Assembly (NCBI GenBank): GCA_030432315.1
Contig: JAUIHM010000005.1
Location: 1 to 64,000 of the forward strand
Direction of reading: 5' to 3'
Source of the DNA: Alphaproteobacteria bacterium
Lineage (GTDB): Bacteria; Pseudomonadota; Alphaproteobacteria; Rhodobacterales; Rhodobacteraceae
Length of the DNA: 64,000 nucleotides
A model generated the notes under the pieces. It had not been told where the DNA came from, made no database searches, and worked only from the letters and a program-made list of their open reading frames with translations. Positions 16,085-25,094 of this stretch are shown here, one piece after another. Position numbers and translations under genes: made by a program. How positions within the stretch are numbered: position 1 is the stretch's first letter; each line of letters begins with the position of its first letter.

Positions 16085-16821
16085 TGATGAAGGATCTGGG
16101 AAAGGAACTTCCGGCAGCGGTCCGAGCGTGGTGCGCTGAAGAAAATTTCCGGCGGGCCGGTTTCGACGATCTCACCGGCGTCCATGAAGATCATGCTGTC
16201 GGCAACCCTTCGGGCGAAGCCCATTTCATGGGTGACGACCACCATGGTCATACCGTCCCGGGCGAGGCCCGTCATCACCTCGAGCACCTCGGAGATCATT
16301 TCCGGGTCGAGCGCCGAAGTCGGTTCGTCGAACAGCATCACCTTCGGTTCCATGCACAGCGAGCGGGCGATGGCGACCCGCTGCTGCTGGCCGCCGGAAA
16401 GTTGACCCGGGCGTTTGTCGGCCTGTTCGGGAATGCGCACCCGGTCGAGATAGTGACGGGCGCGCGCCTCGGCCTCCCTGCGCCCCAAACCGCGCGCCTT
16501 TACCGGACCGAGCATCAGGTTTTCGAGCACGGTCAGATGCGGAAAGAGATTGAACTGCTGAAACACCATGCCGACTTCCGAGCGGATCGCCCGGATCGAG
16601 GCGGCGCTGTCGGTCAGTTCGATGCCGTCGACGCGAATCGTTCCCGTTTGATGAGCTTCCAGACGGTTGATGCAGCGGACCACGGTTGATTTTCCGGATC
16701 CGGAGGGCCCGCAGATCACCACCTTTTCGCCCTGACCGACCGTGAGGCTGATGTCCCTGAGGACGTGAAAGTCGCCGAACCATTTGTTGACGCCTGCCAT
16801 TTCAATCGCGGGGCCGGTCAT
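16081..16821 (-). CDS. Amino-acid ABC transporter ATPase (system 1, GlnQ-like)
   Basis: This 246-residue ABC ATPase starts at [16 protein letters not shown]. Walker A is GPSGSGKST, the Q-loop is [18 protein letters not shown], the signature is [15 protein letters not shown], Walker B is [13 protein letters not shown], and the H-loop is [10 protein letters not shown]. It drives polar amino-acid uptake with the downstream permease (4-base overlap, TTGA) and the divergent binding protein. It is closely related to the ATPase at 25.1 kb; the two share long stretches. Confidence 0.95.
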   Translation of the reverse strand: MTGPAIEMAGVNKWFGDFHVLRDISLTVGQGEKVVICGPSGSGKSTVVRCINRLEAHQTGTIRVDGIELTDSAASIRAIRSEVGMVFQQFNLFPHLTVLENLMLGPVKARGLGRREAEARARHYLDRVRIPEQADKRPGQLSGGQQQRVAIARSLCMEPKVMLFDEPTSALDPEMISEVLEVMTGLARDGMTMVVVTHEMGFARRVADSMIFMDAGEIVETGPPEIFFSAPRSDRCRKFLSQILHH

Positions 16822-16953
16822 GGGATGCCTTTCTGCCGCGCGGCGGGGGCCGGGACGAATTTGCTTGAGGTTACCTTTGGTTTGAACTCTCATTCAAGGC
16901 GCAACCGGCCTGCGGCATGGACACGGCCGGATCCCAACAGGAAGAGGTCGGAA

Positions 16954-17724
16954 ATGAAGCATATCCTCACCACCGCTGCAGCTGCCGTGATCGGGTTCGG
17001 GCTGGCGACCGGGGCCATGGCGCAGTCGGCGCTGAATGCGATTCTCGACGCCGGCGTGCTCAAGGTCGGCACGACGGGGGACTGGAACCCGATGAGTCTG
17101 CGCGATCCGGCGACCAACAGCTACAAGGGGTTCGACATCGACGTGATGACCGAACTGGCGAAGGATCTCGGGGTCGAGGTGGAATTCGTTCCGACCGACT
17201 GGAAGACCCTCGTCAACGGCGTGGTGGCCGGGAACTATGACATCACCGGATCGGCCTCGATCTCACCGGCACGGATGAAGGTGGCGGGTTTTTCCGACAG
17301 TTACCTCGCGGTGGAGATCTATCCGTTCACCACCGAGGACAAGGTGGAAATGTTCGACGGTTACGAGTCGATCAACCAGCCCGGCGTTAAGGTTGCCACG
17401 ACGCTCGGCACCACCTTCGAAGGTTTCACCAAGGCCTGGTTCCCGAATGCGGAGATTACCGTCGTCGAAGCCCCGGCCCGCGGCTTTCAGGAGGTGATTG
17501 CCGGCCGGGCCGATGTATTTGTGACCTCGAACATTGAAGGAGCGACCCTCACCGACAAGTTCCCGATCGTCCGGGTGCCGGGGGCCGAGCCGCGCGCGCC
17601 TTCACCGATTGCCATGCTGATGCCGCAGGACGATCAGGTGTGGATCAACTACGTCAACAACTGGATCAAGGTGAAGGAGGCGGAAGGCTTCTTTGACAGG
17701 GTCCGGGCGGACTGGGGGCTTTAG
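16954..17724 (+). CDS. ABC transporter substrate-binding protein, family 3 (system 1)
   Basis: This 256-residue periplasmic protein has a signal peptide (MKHILTTAAAAVIGFGLATGAMA-QS). The mature part has family-3 features: ILDAGVLKVGTTGDWNP, GFDIDVMTELAKDLGVEVEFVPT and DITGSASISPARMKVAGFS. It resembles the PheC/cyclohexadienyl-dehydratase-like branch of the family, but the ABC context argues for a binding protein. The start is set by the signal peptide and GAAGAGG upstream; the ORF track adds 63 residues. It is divergent from its ATPase and permease and upstream of the creatininase. Confidence 0.92.
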   Translation: MKHILTTAAAAVIGFGLATGAMAQSALNAILDAGVLKVGTTGDWNPMSLRDPATNSYKGFDIDVMTELAKDLGVEVEFVPTDWKTLVNGVVAGNYDITGSASISPARMKVAGFSDSYLAVEIYPFTTEDKVEMFDGYESINQPGVKVATTLGTTFEGFTKAWFPNAEITVVEAPARGFQEVIAGRADVFVTSNIEGATLTDKFPIVRVPGAEPRAPSPIAMLMPQDDQVWINYVNNWIKVKEAEGFFDRVRADWGL

Positions 17725-17726
17725 GC

Positions 17727-17741
17727 CCGACCGCCGGTCGG
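17727..17741. terminator. Short hairpin after the system-1 binding protein
   Basis: CCGACC-GCC-GGTCGG forms a 6-bp perfect stem 3 bases after the stop codon, without a T-tract. It may attenuate read-through into the creatininase gene. Confidence 0.35.
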
Positions 17742-17868
17742 AGCGGTGCTTTGACCGGCATGAACTCCGGCGGCGGTTCTCGACACGCGGCAAACGGTGA
17801 GAGATAAGGCAGGCAAAGCGGCAGACCGGTTCGCGGGAGCCTGGCGCCTGGAAACAATGGAGCTTTGC

Positions 17869-18615
17869 GTGACACAACCGGTGCAGCTGGCGCATCTTTC
17901 TTGGCTGGAAGTGGAGGCGTATCTTACTGAAAACCAAGGGATTCTGCTGCCTGCGGGATCTACCGAACAGCACGGCCCCATGGGTCTGGCCGGCACTGAC
18001 ACGATATGCTCCGAAACGGTGGCGGTCGCGGCGGCTGAACTTTGCGGCGGGCTGGTCGCGCCGGCTCTCGCCTATACGCCCGCACCGTTCAACACCGGCT
18101 TTCCCGGTACGCTGTCGCTCTCGGGGCCGGTGTTCGAGGCGATGGCGGCGGAGATCATGGCAGGCCTGTTCAACCAGGGGTTTCAGCGGATCTATGTGGT
18201 CAACGGTCACGGCGCGAACATCGAGCCTTTGACCCGGGTAGCGGCCGAGTTGCTGCCCGAGGGTGCGTTCCATCTGCGCAACTGGTGGGATTTTGAGGCG
18301 GTGCAGGGGCTGCGCGACCGGCTCTACGGTGCCTGGGAAGGCATGCACGCCACCCCGTCCGAAGTTGCGATCACCCAGCACACACACCGGATCCTGAACC
18401 CTGGGCGGGCGACGACACCGCCCGGGCGGCTGTCGCCCGAGTATGTTGCCGCGCATTCCGGGGATCGGCACGGCAGCCCGGAGGAGCATCGGCGCGATTT
18501 CCCCGACGGGCGGGTCGGATCGCATTCGGCGTTGGCACGGCCTGAACACGGAATGCAGTTCCTTTCGCTTGCCGCGCGGGCGGTGGCCGATGAATTTCAG
18601 CACTTCGCCGCCTGA
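17869..18615 (+). CDS. Creatininase family amidohydrolase
   Basis: This 248-residue metal-dependent hydrolase contains LLPAGSTEQHGPMG and the following TDT (metal-binding Glu, His and Asp), PFNTGFPGTLSL, VVNGHGAN (metal His) and MHATPSEVAITQHTH (metal/catalytic Glu). Family members open creatinine or related cyclic amides, or act on formamide-type substrates. GTG at 17869 has GGAG 6 bases upstream; an ATG 12 bases earlier (17857) is possible. It lies between the ABC binding protein and the desaturase, suggesting hydrolysis of the imported compound or a downstream product. Confidence 0.88.
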   Translation: MTQPVQLAHLSWLEVEAYLTENQGILLPAGSTEQHGPMGLAGTDTICSETVAVAAAELCGGLVAPALAYTPAPFNTGFPGTLSLSGPVFEAMAAEIMAGLFNQGFQRIYVVNGHGANIEPLTRVAAELLPEGAFHLRNWWDFEAVQGLRDRLYGAWEGMHATPSEVAITQHTHRILNPGRATTPPGRLSPEYVAAHSGDRHGSPEEHRRDFPDGRVGSHSALARPEHGMQFLSLAARAVADEFQHFAA

Positions 18616-18627
18616 GGAGGGGATTGG

Positions 18628-19587
18628 ATGCAGGTTCTGACCCCGATCACCCAGGCGCTTGAAGACGGCGCGCTGACCCGGCGGGAACTCAAGGCGCTGA
18701 TGGCGCGATCCGACCGTCCGGCGCTGATGCGGCTGCTGGCCTGGGTGATGACGCTGGGGGTAACCGGCGGGCTGGTCTGGCTTGCGCAGGACTCGTGGCT
18801 GATCTGGCTGGCGATGCTGCTGCACGGCGTGGTACTGGTGCATCATTTTTCGCTGCAGCACGAATGCTGTCACTACACCGCGTTCCGAACCCGGTGGTTG
18901 AATGACGTGATCGGCAACATCTGCGGATTTGTCATTCTGCTGCCGAACCGGTTTTTCCGCTACGAACATTGCGATCACCACACCTGGACCCAGCTTCAGG
19001 GCAAGGATCCGGAGATGATCGAACTTCCGGTCGGACTTGGAAAATACCTTTGGTACCTGTCGTCGGTTCCCTACTGGAAGGCGAAGTTTTCCGAACTGTT
19101 CCGGCATGTCGCGGGTCGCCTGACGGAGGCGGAGCTCAGGTTTTTGCCGAAAGAGGAACATGCGACGGTGTTTTGGGAGGCGCGGCTGATGGCGGCGGCC
19201 TATCTGGCAATCTTCGGTTTTTGTTTCGCGACCGGCTGGTGGGGGCCGGTCTGGTACTGGTGGCTGCCGGTGGCGCTGGGCGAGCCGGTGATGCGGGCGA
19301 TCCGCATGACCGAACATGTGGGCCGGCCCCAGGTGCGTGACATGACCGAAAACACCCGCTCCAATCTGGTTTCCTGGCCGATGCGGTTTCTGTGCTGGAA
19401 CATGAACTACCATGCCGAGCATCATTATGCGTCGTCAGTGCCGTTTCATGCCCTGCCGAAGCTGCACGCGAAACTGAACGGCTATATTCATGTGGAGCCG
19501 CGCGGGTATTTCGGGGCCCATCTCGACATCCTGCGGCAGTTGACCGGGAGGGCTCCGCGCGCCGATGCGCAGGTGCCGCCGGCCTGA
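18628..19587 (+). CDS. Fatty-acid-desaturase superfamily membrane di-iron oxygenase
   Basis: This 319-residue integral membrane protein has three histidine boxes: HHFSLQHECCH (HExxH-like), EHCDHHTW (HxxHH) and MNYHAEHHYAS (HxxHH), plus four hydrophobic segments in two pairs. It binds two irons and uses O2 to desaturate or hydroxylate its substrate. The stop overlaps the start of a Rieske ferredoxin gene (TGATG-type junction), so the ferredoxin is the likely electron donor. Its place behind an amino-acid ABC system and creatininase suggests a non-lipid, nitrogenous substrate; that is inference. Confidence 0.87.
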   Translation: MQVLTPITQALEDGALTRRELKALMARSDRPALMRLLAWVMTLGVTGGLVWLAQDSWLIWLAMLLHGVVLVHHFSLQHECCHYTAFRTRWLNDVIGNICGFVILLPNRFFRYEHCDHHTWTQLQGKDPEMIELPVGLGKYLWYLSSVPYWKAKFSELFRHVAGRLTEAELRFLPKEEHATVFWEARLMAAAYLAIFGFCFATGWWGPVWYWWLPVALGEPVMRAIRMTEHVGRPQVRDMTENTRSNLVSWPMRFLCWNMNYHAEHHYASSVPFHALPKLHAKLNGYIHVEPRGYFGAHLDILRQLTGRAPRADAQVPPA

Positions 19588-19904
19588 TGATGCGGGAAAA
19601 GACCTGGCGCGACCTGATTGCCGTTGCTGATCTGGAACCCGGCGATGCGACGCCGGTGGCGTTGGAGGGCCGCGAGCTCGCGGTGTTTGACACGCGGGAC
19701 GGGATTTTCGTCGCCCATGCCCGCTGCACCCACGGAGCGGCCAATCTCTGCGACGGCTATTTCGACGGGCGGCGCATTGAATGTCCGCTGCACCAGGGTC
19801 TGTTCGATGCCCGCACCGGTGTTGCACTGGCGGCCCCGGCGCGGGTGCCGCTGCGGATGGTGGAGGCGCGGGTCAGGGACGGACTGGTGCAGGTTCTGCT
19901 CTGA
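19587..19904 (+). CDS. Rieske [2Fe-2S] ferredoxin
   Basis: This 105-residue soluble Rieske protein has cluster ligands in CTHGAANLCDG and CPLHQGLFD (CxH and CxxH) and no oxygenase domain. It resembles bedA/carAc-type electron carriers. The start ATGATG overlaps the desaturase stop, so expression is coupled and it probably delivers electrons to that enzyme. The reductase partner is not in the window. The last 32 bases overlap the convergent M29/NicX-like gene. Confidence 0.9.
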   Translation: MMREKTWRDLIAVADLEPGDATPVALEGRELAVFDTRDGIFVAHARCTHGAANLCDGYFDGRRIECPLHQGLFDARTGVALAAPARVPLRMVEARVRDGLVQVLL

Positions 19905-21015
19905 CCCTGTCGAACCCGGGGAGGCCGATGTCGCGTGAGGGTTCGGCAAAGAGCGCGGCGGCGCAGGGATAGGCGCCAAGGATCGCCGAGCCACCGGGTA
20001 TCCGTCCGGGATGCAGGATGCCGCCCTGCCAGATTTCAATGCCGTCGACAATGACGGTCGGGTCGATCAAATTCACCGACACCGCTCCTGGGGTTGCTTC
20101 GCCGCAGGCATGAAAATGCAGCACCCGCGGATTTCCGAAGGCAGCTCCGCTCCAGCGCTGCCAGTCCGATTCCGCCGGATGCGGAAACGCACAGCCGGGG
20201 TGAATGCCCGTGTGCCAGGAATGCACCGTATTTGGATTGACGCCGCAGCGATCGGCAACCCTCGCGAAATGGTCGCGCACCTTCGCCACCGATCGGGGCG
20301 GGCCGGTAAATCCGATACCATGCCCGCGGTCGACATGCATCAGCACGGTTCCCTCGAACGTGCAGGCATAGGGCTCGTAATAGCGTGACCCGGTACCGAC
20401 CACGAAGCCCGGCAGGGCGATCTGACCGGAAAATCCGTCTGCCGCGACCGGCGCATGGATTGGCATCGGAAAGCGGCGGACTGATACGTCTGCCGGCGGA
20501 GTTCCGTTTGGCCGGGCGGCGCCGCGCATGTCGGTGCCGTGCGGACAGGTGAGGCGGATCTCGGTCGCGCCGCTGAACATTCGGTCGGCGGCTTGCGCCA
20601 ACAGATCGAAGGCGCGGTACTGCGCGGTTCCGAAACCGGAGCCGAGCATGCCGCCGTCGAGCGTATAGGCTACGGTTGCCCGACCTCCGCCGATCAGATC
20701 GCGAAACCGCATCTGGTCGCCGATGCGGGCGAAGAACACCGTTTGGTCGACCTCTGCCATTGCTTTGGCCAGGCCTGGCGGCAGGCTGCCGGGTTCCGGG
20801 TCAAACGGAACTTCCAGCAGCCGGACGGCAGCCCCGACCCTCCGGGCCGATCGGGTGGTCGCGGCCACCACTTCGGCGGCGTAATATTCGAGAGATGCCG
20901 GTTCGTGCACGATCAGCAGCCGGTCGCCGGCGCGGAGTCCGGCGCAGTTGACGAGCAGGTTGCAGGCGCCCTGATCGACAGGATTTTCACGGTATTTCAT
21001 CGCGGAGGCTGCCAT
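19873..21015 (-). CDS. M29 aminopeptidase / NicX-like metalloenzyme
   Basis: The true gene is the C-terminal 380 residues of the 857-residue ORF in the track. It begins MAASAMKYRENPVDQGACNLLVNCAGL with AGGG upstream, close to 21015. It contains GDRLLIVHE, VDQTVFFARIGDQMRFRD and the C-terminal metal-type residues in HSWHTGIHPG and NPRVLHFHACGE. The fold resembles M29 leucyl aminopeptidase-like proteins, which include 2,5-dihydroxypyridine dioxygenase NicX. Which activity applies is not decidable by eye. It is divergent from a LysR regulator. Confidence 0.65.
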   Translation of the reverse strand: MAASAMKYRENPVDQGACNLLVNCAGLRAGDRLLIVHEPASLEYYAAEVVAATTRSARRVGAAVRLLEVPFDPEPGSLPPGLAKAMAEVDQTVFFARIGDQMRFRDLIGGGRATVAYTLDGGMLGSGFGTAQYRAFDLLAQAADRMFSGATEIRLTCPHGTDMRGAARPNGTPPADVSVRRFPMPIHAPVAADGFSGQIALPGFVVGTGSRYYEPYACTFEGTVLMHVDRGHGIGFTGPPRSVAKVRDHFARVADRCGVNPNTVHSWHTGIHPGCAFPHPAESDWQRWSGAAFGNPRVLHFHACGEATPGAVSVNLIDPTVIVDGIEIWQGGILHPGRIPGGSAILGAYPCAAALFAEPSRDIGLPGFDRVRAEPAPVRP

Positions 21016-21075
21016 TTTCCCTATGTTTAGCTTGACCGCGGGCAACAGGACCATTTGAGTCTCATTAACTGCACC

Positions 21076-21090
21076 ATTAGGTTGCCTAAT
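21076..21090. promoter_or_regulatory. LysR-type operator (T-N11-A palindrome)
   Basis: ATTAGG-TTG-CCTAAT is a perfect 6-3-6 palindrome with the T-N11-A pattern of LysR binding sites. It lies in the divergent region and directly abuts the preferred LysR start codon, consistent with autorepression and control of the NicX-like gene. Confidence 0.6.
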
Positions 21091-22017
21091 ATGCTGCCAA
21101 CCCTGCCCTTCACCGCCCTGCGTGCCTTGGAGGCGGTGGTGCGGCTGCGCGGGTTCGGTCGCGCCGCGGAGGAGCTGGGCGTTACCCAAAGTTCGGTCAG
21201 CCAGCATGTGAAGGCGCTGGAGGAATGGATCGGCCGGCGTCTGCTGGTGCGCGGCAACCGTGGCGCGGAACCGACCGCGGAGGGACGGCTTCTCGCGGAG
21301 GCCGTTTCGGGGGGCCTCGGTCAGATCGCCGAGGTCTGCGATTCCCTTCGGTCGCAAACCCCGCGCGAGAAACGCATCGTTGTCTCCTGCCCGCCGGGCT
21401 TCGCCTTCAACTGGCTGTTCCCCCGGCTGATCCGGTTCGACCAGGCGCATCCGGAGATCCCGGTCTCGATCTCGACCGACCCGGAAACGGTCGATTTCAG
21501 CACCGGCAGCGCGACTGTGGCGATCCGCTACGGCATCGGCGGCTATCGCGGACTGCATGTGGAGCGGCTGATGGGCGAACGGGTGTTTCCGGTCTGCGCG
21601 CCGGTGCTGCTGGAAAAGGAACCAGGGCTGCGCCGGATCGCCGATCTCGCGTTCCACACCTTTCTGCTCGACGAACTGGCGGAAGGGGGTGGCAATCCGC
21701 CGACCTGGGAGTTCTGGGCCGAGGAGACCGGCGTCACCCTGCCGAAACCTGAACGGACGCGGCGGTTCGGCCAGGCCAACATGGTGGTTCAGGCGGCCGT
21801 CGAGGGCCTCGGCGTGGCGCTGGGGCGTGAGCCGATGGTGGTCGACGCGATGCGCCGCGGTGCGCTGGTGCGGCCGTTTCCCCAAATGGCGGTGTCGCAG
21901 TACAGCTACTGGCTGGTCTGCCCGAAAGCGGCGCTGCGTTCGGCGCGGATGCGGCGGTTCCGCGACTGGATCAGTGCCGAGGCGGCGCAGCCCGTGGATC
22001 TGACACCGCCGGCCTGA
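21091..22017 (+). CDS. LysR-family regulator (GcvA-like)
   Basis: This 308-residue protein has the HTH FTALRALEAVVRLRGFGRAAEELGVTQSSVSQHVKALEEW near the N-terminus, as in GcvA/AmpR-like regulators, and a periplasmic-binding-like effector domain (FNWLFPRLIRF, VQAAVEGLGVALGREPMV). I choose MLPTLPFTALR at 21091; a TTG at 21055 with AGGA upstream would add 12 residues and place the palindrome inside the coding region. It is divergent from the M29/NicX-like gene, which is its probable target. The effector is unknown. Confidence 0.92.
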   Translation: MLPTLPFTALRALEAVVRLRGFGRAAEELGVTQSSVSQHVKALEEWIGRRLLVRGNRGAEPTAEGRLLAEAVSGGLGQIAEVCDSLRSQTPREKRIVVSCPPGFAFNWLFPRLIRFDQAHPEIPVSISTDPETVDFSTGSATVAIRYGIGGYRGLHVERLMGERVFPVCAPVLLEKEPGLRRIADLAFHTFLLDELAEGGGNPPTWEFWAEETGVTLPKPERTRRFGQANMVVQAAVEGLGVALGREPMVVDAMRRGALVRPFPQMAVSQYSYWLVCPKAALRSARMRRFRDWISAEAAQPVDLTPPA

Positions 22018-22043
22018 CCGGCGCAGGCACCGGCAGCGGGCAG

Positions 22044-22427
22044 TCAGATCTTTCGGACGAAGAACAGCGCCAGCAGTGCGGGAACCGCCTGGACCCAGAG
22101 AATGTTCAGGGAAGCGGTGACGGCGCCAACAAGTCCCGCAACCAGAACGAACAGCAGAAAACAGGTCGCGATCCTGACTTTCCATGCCGCATCGTTGATA
22201 CGCAGCGACCAGAGCAGCCCTGCGGCAAGAAATCCGTTGTAGAGACCCTGGTTTGCGGCCATCACCCGCGTTGCCTTTACCGTGCCTTCGATCAGGTCTG
22301 GTGAGACGGAGTCTCCGAGGAGCTTCGGGCCGAGAGTGTTCCAGAGAAACATCTCCGCGCCGGCGATACCGAGGTGAAGCACCGCAATTGCTGCAACCAG
22401 CGTGGTGGCAATGCGTGACATGTCCAA
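22044..22427 (-). CDS. DUF1304 family membrane protein
   Basis: This 127-residue protein has four transmembrane segments and the family signature ANQGLYNGFLAAGLLWSL, plus LHLGIAGAEMFLWNTLGP at the N-terminus. The function of DUF1304 is unknown. It converges on the LysR gene and is separated from the Rieske oxygenase by a 171-base region in which I see no strong element. Confidence 0.9.
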   Translation of the reverse strand: MDMSRIATTLVAAIAVLHLGIAGAEMFLWNTLGPKLLGDSVSPDLIEGTVKATRVMAANQGLYNGFLAAGLLWSLRINDAAWKVRIATCFLLFVLVAGLVGAVTASLNILWVQAVPALLALFFVRKI

Positions 22428-22598
22428 TTCCCCGAAAAATCCCCATTATACCACAGACTGCGACGACCGGTGAACCCGGGCTGGACCGTGTCGGTGCCTT
22501 TAGGCAGGGCTAATGTCAGGGTTTATTCCAGAGCGATTGCAGGTGCCGGGGCACGGGGCTAGGGTTGCCGCGAACGGAATGGCAATGGGGCGGCACAG

Positions 22599-23621
22599 GT
22601 GTTTCTTCGCAACGCGTGGTATGTGGCTGGCTGGAGCCGGGATTTCGGGCGTCAGCTGACGGCGGCAACCATTCTTGGGGAAGACATCGTGTTTTATCGT
22701 CGGGAGGACGGTACGCCGGTGGCGCTGGAAAACGCCTGCCCGCACCGCAAGCTGCCCCTCTCTTCGGGAAACCTGCGCGGCGACCGGGTGGAATGCGGCT
22801 ATCACGGGCTGACCTTCGACTGTACCGGCACCTGCGTCGTTGCGCCGACCCAGCGCGGCAGCATTCCGGCGCGGGCGCGGGTGCGGTCGTATCCTGTGGT
22901 TGACCGTTACCGGCTGCTGTGGATCTGGACCGGCGCTGCCGAGGATGCCGATCCGGACGACATCTTTGAAATAGAAAACTACGACGACCCGGCCTGGGGC
23001 TGCACCGACGGCGGGGCGATGGACCTCGACTGCAACTATCTGTGGATGGTCGACAACCTGCTCGACCCGAGCCATGTCGCCTGGGTGCATGTTGGTTCCT
23101 TTGCCGGAGCGGGCACAGATGACGGGACGCTCGACGTGACGCGCACCGACCGGGGTGTGGTGGTGTCGCGCTGGATTTACGACCGTCCGCCCTCGCCCTA
23201 TTACGCAGGCCTGGTGCGGTTTGACGGCAGCTGTGACCGTCTGCAGCATTACGAGATGTGTTTTCCGGCGATCGGGCTGAACAAATCCGTCTATGCGCCG
23301 GCGGGGAGCGGCGGGCCGGACAGGCCGCCGGTGCCGGAGACCTATGTCAACATTTCCTACAATTTCATGACGCCGGTTGATGAAAACCGTACCCGCTACT
23401 ACTGGTTCCAGCATCGCAACACCGACCCGGACGACCGGGAGATTTCCGAGAAGATGAATGCCGGCGCGCTGATGGCGTTCGAGGAGGATCGGGTGGTGCT
23501 GGAGCAGGTGCATCGCGGCATGGAAAATCCGGCCAGACCGCCGATCGATCTCGGCCTCGATGCGGGCGCGAAGCTGTTCCGCCTGCACCTGAGCCGTCGA
23601 ATCGAAGCGGAGCGGCAATGA
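22599..23621 (+). CDS. VanA-like Rieske non-heme iron oxygenase
   Basis: This 340-residue oxygenase alpha subunit has the Rieske centre CPHRKLPL and CGYHGLTFD (residues near 47 and 66), and the mononuclear iron site DNLLDPSHVAWVH (D..H....H). The start FLRNAWYVAGWS (GTG codon) is like vanillate O-demethylase oxygenase VanA, which demethylates O- or N-methyl groups using an FAD/2Fe-2S reductase. No VanB-type reductase is adjacent. The stop overlaps the MATE start (ATGA), so substrate oxidation and export may be linked. Confidence 0.9.
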   Translation: MFLRNAWYVAGWSRDFGRQLTAATILGEDIVFYRREDGTPVALENACPHRKLPLSSGNLRGDRVECGYHGLTFDCTGTCVVAPTQRGSIPARARVRSYPVVDRYRLLWIWTGAAEDADPDDIFEIENYDDPAWGCTDGGAMDLDCNYLWMVDNLLDPSHVAWVHVGSFAGAGTDDGTLDVTRTDRGVVVSRWIYDRPPSPYYAGLVRFDGSCDRLQHYEMCFPAIGLNKSVYAPAGSGGPDRPPVPETYVNISYNFMTPVDENRTRYYWFQHRNTDPDDREISEKMNAGALMAFEEDRVVLEQVHRGMENPARPPIDLGLDAGAKLFRLHLSRRIEAERQ

Positions 23622-25021
23622 ACCGTCCGGCCCCTCCCGGTCCGCCATCGCGCAGCCGCGATCTGACCACCGGGTCGATCCCCGGGCATCTGCGGGCGCT
23701 GGCGGTGCCCGCCGCCGTCGGCATGGTGTTCAGCACGCTCTATAACGTGGTCGACGTGTTTTTCGCCGGACTGGTGTCGAGCGAGGCCCAGGCGGGGCTG
23801 GCGATCTCGTTCATGGTGTTTTTTCTGGTGCTCTCGGTCGGCATCGGCACCGCCTCGGCGATGGGGGCGCTGGTCGGCGGGGCAATCGGTGCGAAAGACC
23901 AGGCCGGCGCGCGCAGGCTGGCGGTGCAGGGCCTGAGCTTTGGAACGCTTGCCGCAGCAACGCTGTTCGTGCTCGGACAGGCGGCTGCGCCTTCGCTGCT
24001 GGCCGTGGTTTCGGAACCTGGCGGCTACCGGGACGCCGCGGTGCAGTACATGCGCGTGCTGCTGTTCGCTTCACCCGGCTTTATCCTCGGTTTCGCCGCC
24101 AACGGCGTCCTGCAGGCCCAGGGCGACACCGTGTCGATGCAGCGGGCGATGATCGCCGCCTTTTTCGCCAACGTGATGCTCAACCCGCTGCTGGTGTTCG
24201 GCATCCCCGGCCTGATTGGCGGGATTGGCTTCAACGGCATCGCCGTGTCGACGGTCCTCAGCCAGACCGGCGTAATGGCCTATGTGGTCTGGAGGGTGAT
24301 TGCGACGGGTGTTGCCAAGGCCCCGTCTCTGAAGGAACTTCGGCCCTCCCGCGCCTGTTTTTCCAGGATCCTCGGCCAGATGTTTCCCGCGTCGTTCGCG
24401 ATGGTGGTGATGATCTCGGCAGGATTTATCGTGCAGTACAACCTCAAATTCTTCGGCGGTGCGGCGGTCGCCGCCTACGGCGTGGCGCTGAGGATCGAAC
24501 AGCTTGTGCTGCTTCCGGCCCTCGGCCTCACTTCGGCGCTGCTGCCGGTGACGGCGCAGAACCTCGGCGCCGGCCAGGGCGAGCGTGTGCGCGAGGCGCT
24601 GCATGCCTGCTGGAAATACGGGCTGATGTTCATGGCACTTGCCTGTCCCCTGCTGCTGGCATTCGCGCCGCAACTGATGTCGCTGTTTTCGGCGGATGCC
24701 GAAGTGGTGCGGATCGGTACCTCCTATCTGCGGGTCGACGGCGTGATCCTGCCCGCGTACCTGATGCTGTTTGCCCTCAATTCGCTGCTGGCGGGACTGA
24801 AAAAGCCGCTTTGGACCGTGTGGCTCGGCATCTATCGCCAACTGATCGGCGTCGCTATGTTCACCTGGCTCTATGTCGCGGTGCTGGACCTCGGCATTCC
24901 GGGGGTCTGGTACGGCGTCGCCACCAGCGTCGTCACCGGGCTGGCTTTGTCGCTGATCGTCGCCCACCGGGTGTCGCTGCCGCTGATCGGCGGCATACTG
25001 CTACGGCCGCGCCTGGCTTAG
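23618..25021 (+). CDS. MATE-family multidrug/metabolite exporter
   Basis: This 467-residue protein with about twelve membrane helices has MATE features: GSIPGHLRALAVPAAVGMVF, NVVDVFFAGLVSSEAQAGL, FAANGVLQAQGDT and ALGLTSALLPVTAQNLGAG. It probably exports a cationic compound against Na+ or H+. The ATG overlaps the Rieske oxygenase stop (ATGA), a strong sign of co-translation, so its substrate may be the demethylated or toxic product of that enzyme (inference). Confidence 0.93.
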   Translation: MNRPAPPGPPSRSRDLTTGSIPGHLRALAVPAAVGMVFSTLYNVVDVFFAGLVSSEAQAGLAISFMVFFLVLSVGIGTASAMGALVGGAIGAKDQAGARRLAVQGLSFGTLAAATLFVLGQAAAPSLLAVVSEPGGYRDAAVQYMRVLLFASPGFILGFAANGVLQAQGDTVSMQRAMIAAFFANVMLNPLLVFGIPGLIGGIGFNGIAVSTVLSQTGVMAYVVWRVIATGVAKAPSLKELRPSRACFSRILGQMFPASFAMVVMISAGFIVQYNLKFFGGAAVAAYGVALRIEQLVLLPALGLTSALLPVTAQNLGAGQGERVREALHACWKYGLMFMALACPLLLAFAPQLMSLFSADAEVVRIGTSYLRVDGVILPAYLMLFALNSLLAGLKKPLWTVWLGIYRQLIGVAMFTWLYVAVLDLGIPGVWYGVATSVVTGLALSLIVAHRVSLPLIGGILLRPRLA

Positions 25022-25094
25022 CCATTGTGCCTCCCCGCAGGGGCGTTAATATTCCCGCCGTCTGCGGCAGCGTGTCGGCAGGGCGGGGGAGTGA

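Noticed and set aside
17602-19425. 607-residue minus-strand ORF
   Set aside because: Antisense to the creatininase and desaturase genes, which have clear catalytic motifs; shadow composition.
21016-22446. Upstream half of the 857-residue minus-strand ORF
   Set aside because: This part is antisense to the LysR gene and has compositional, non-family sequence. Only the segment from about 21015 down to 19873 is a real gene.
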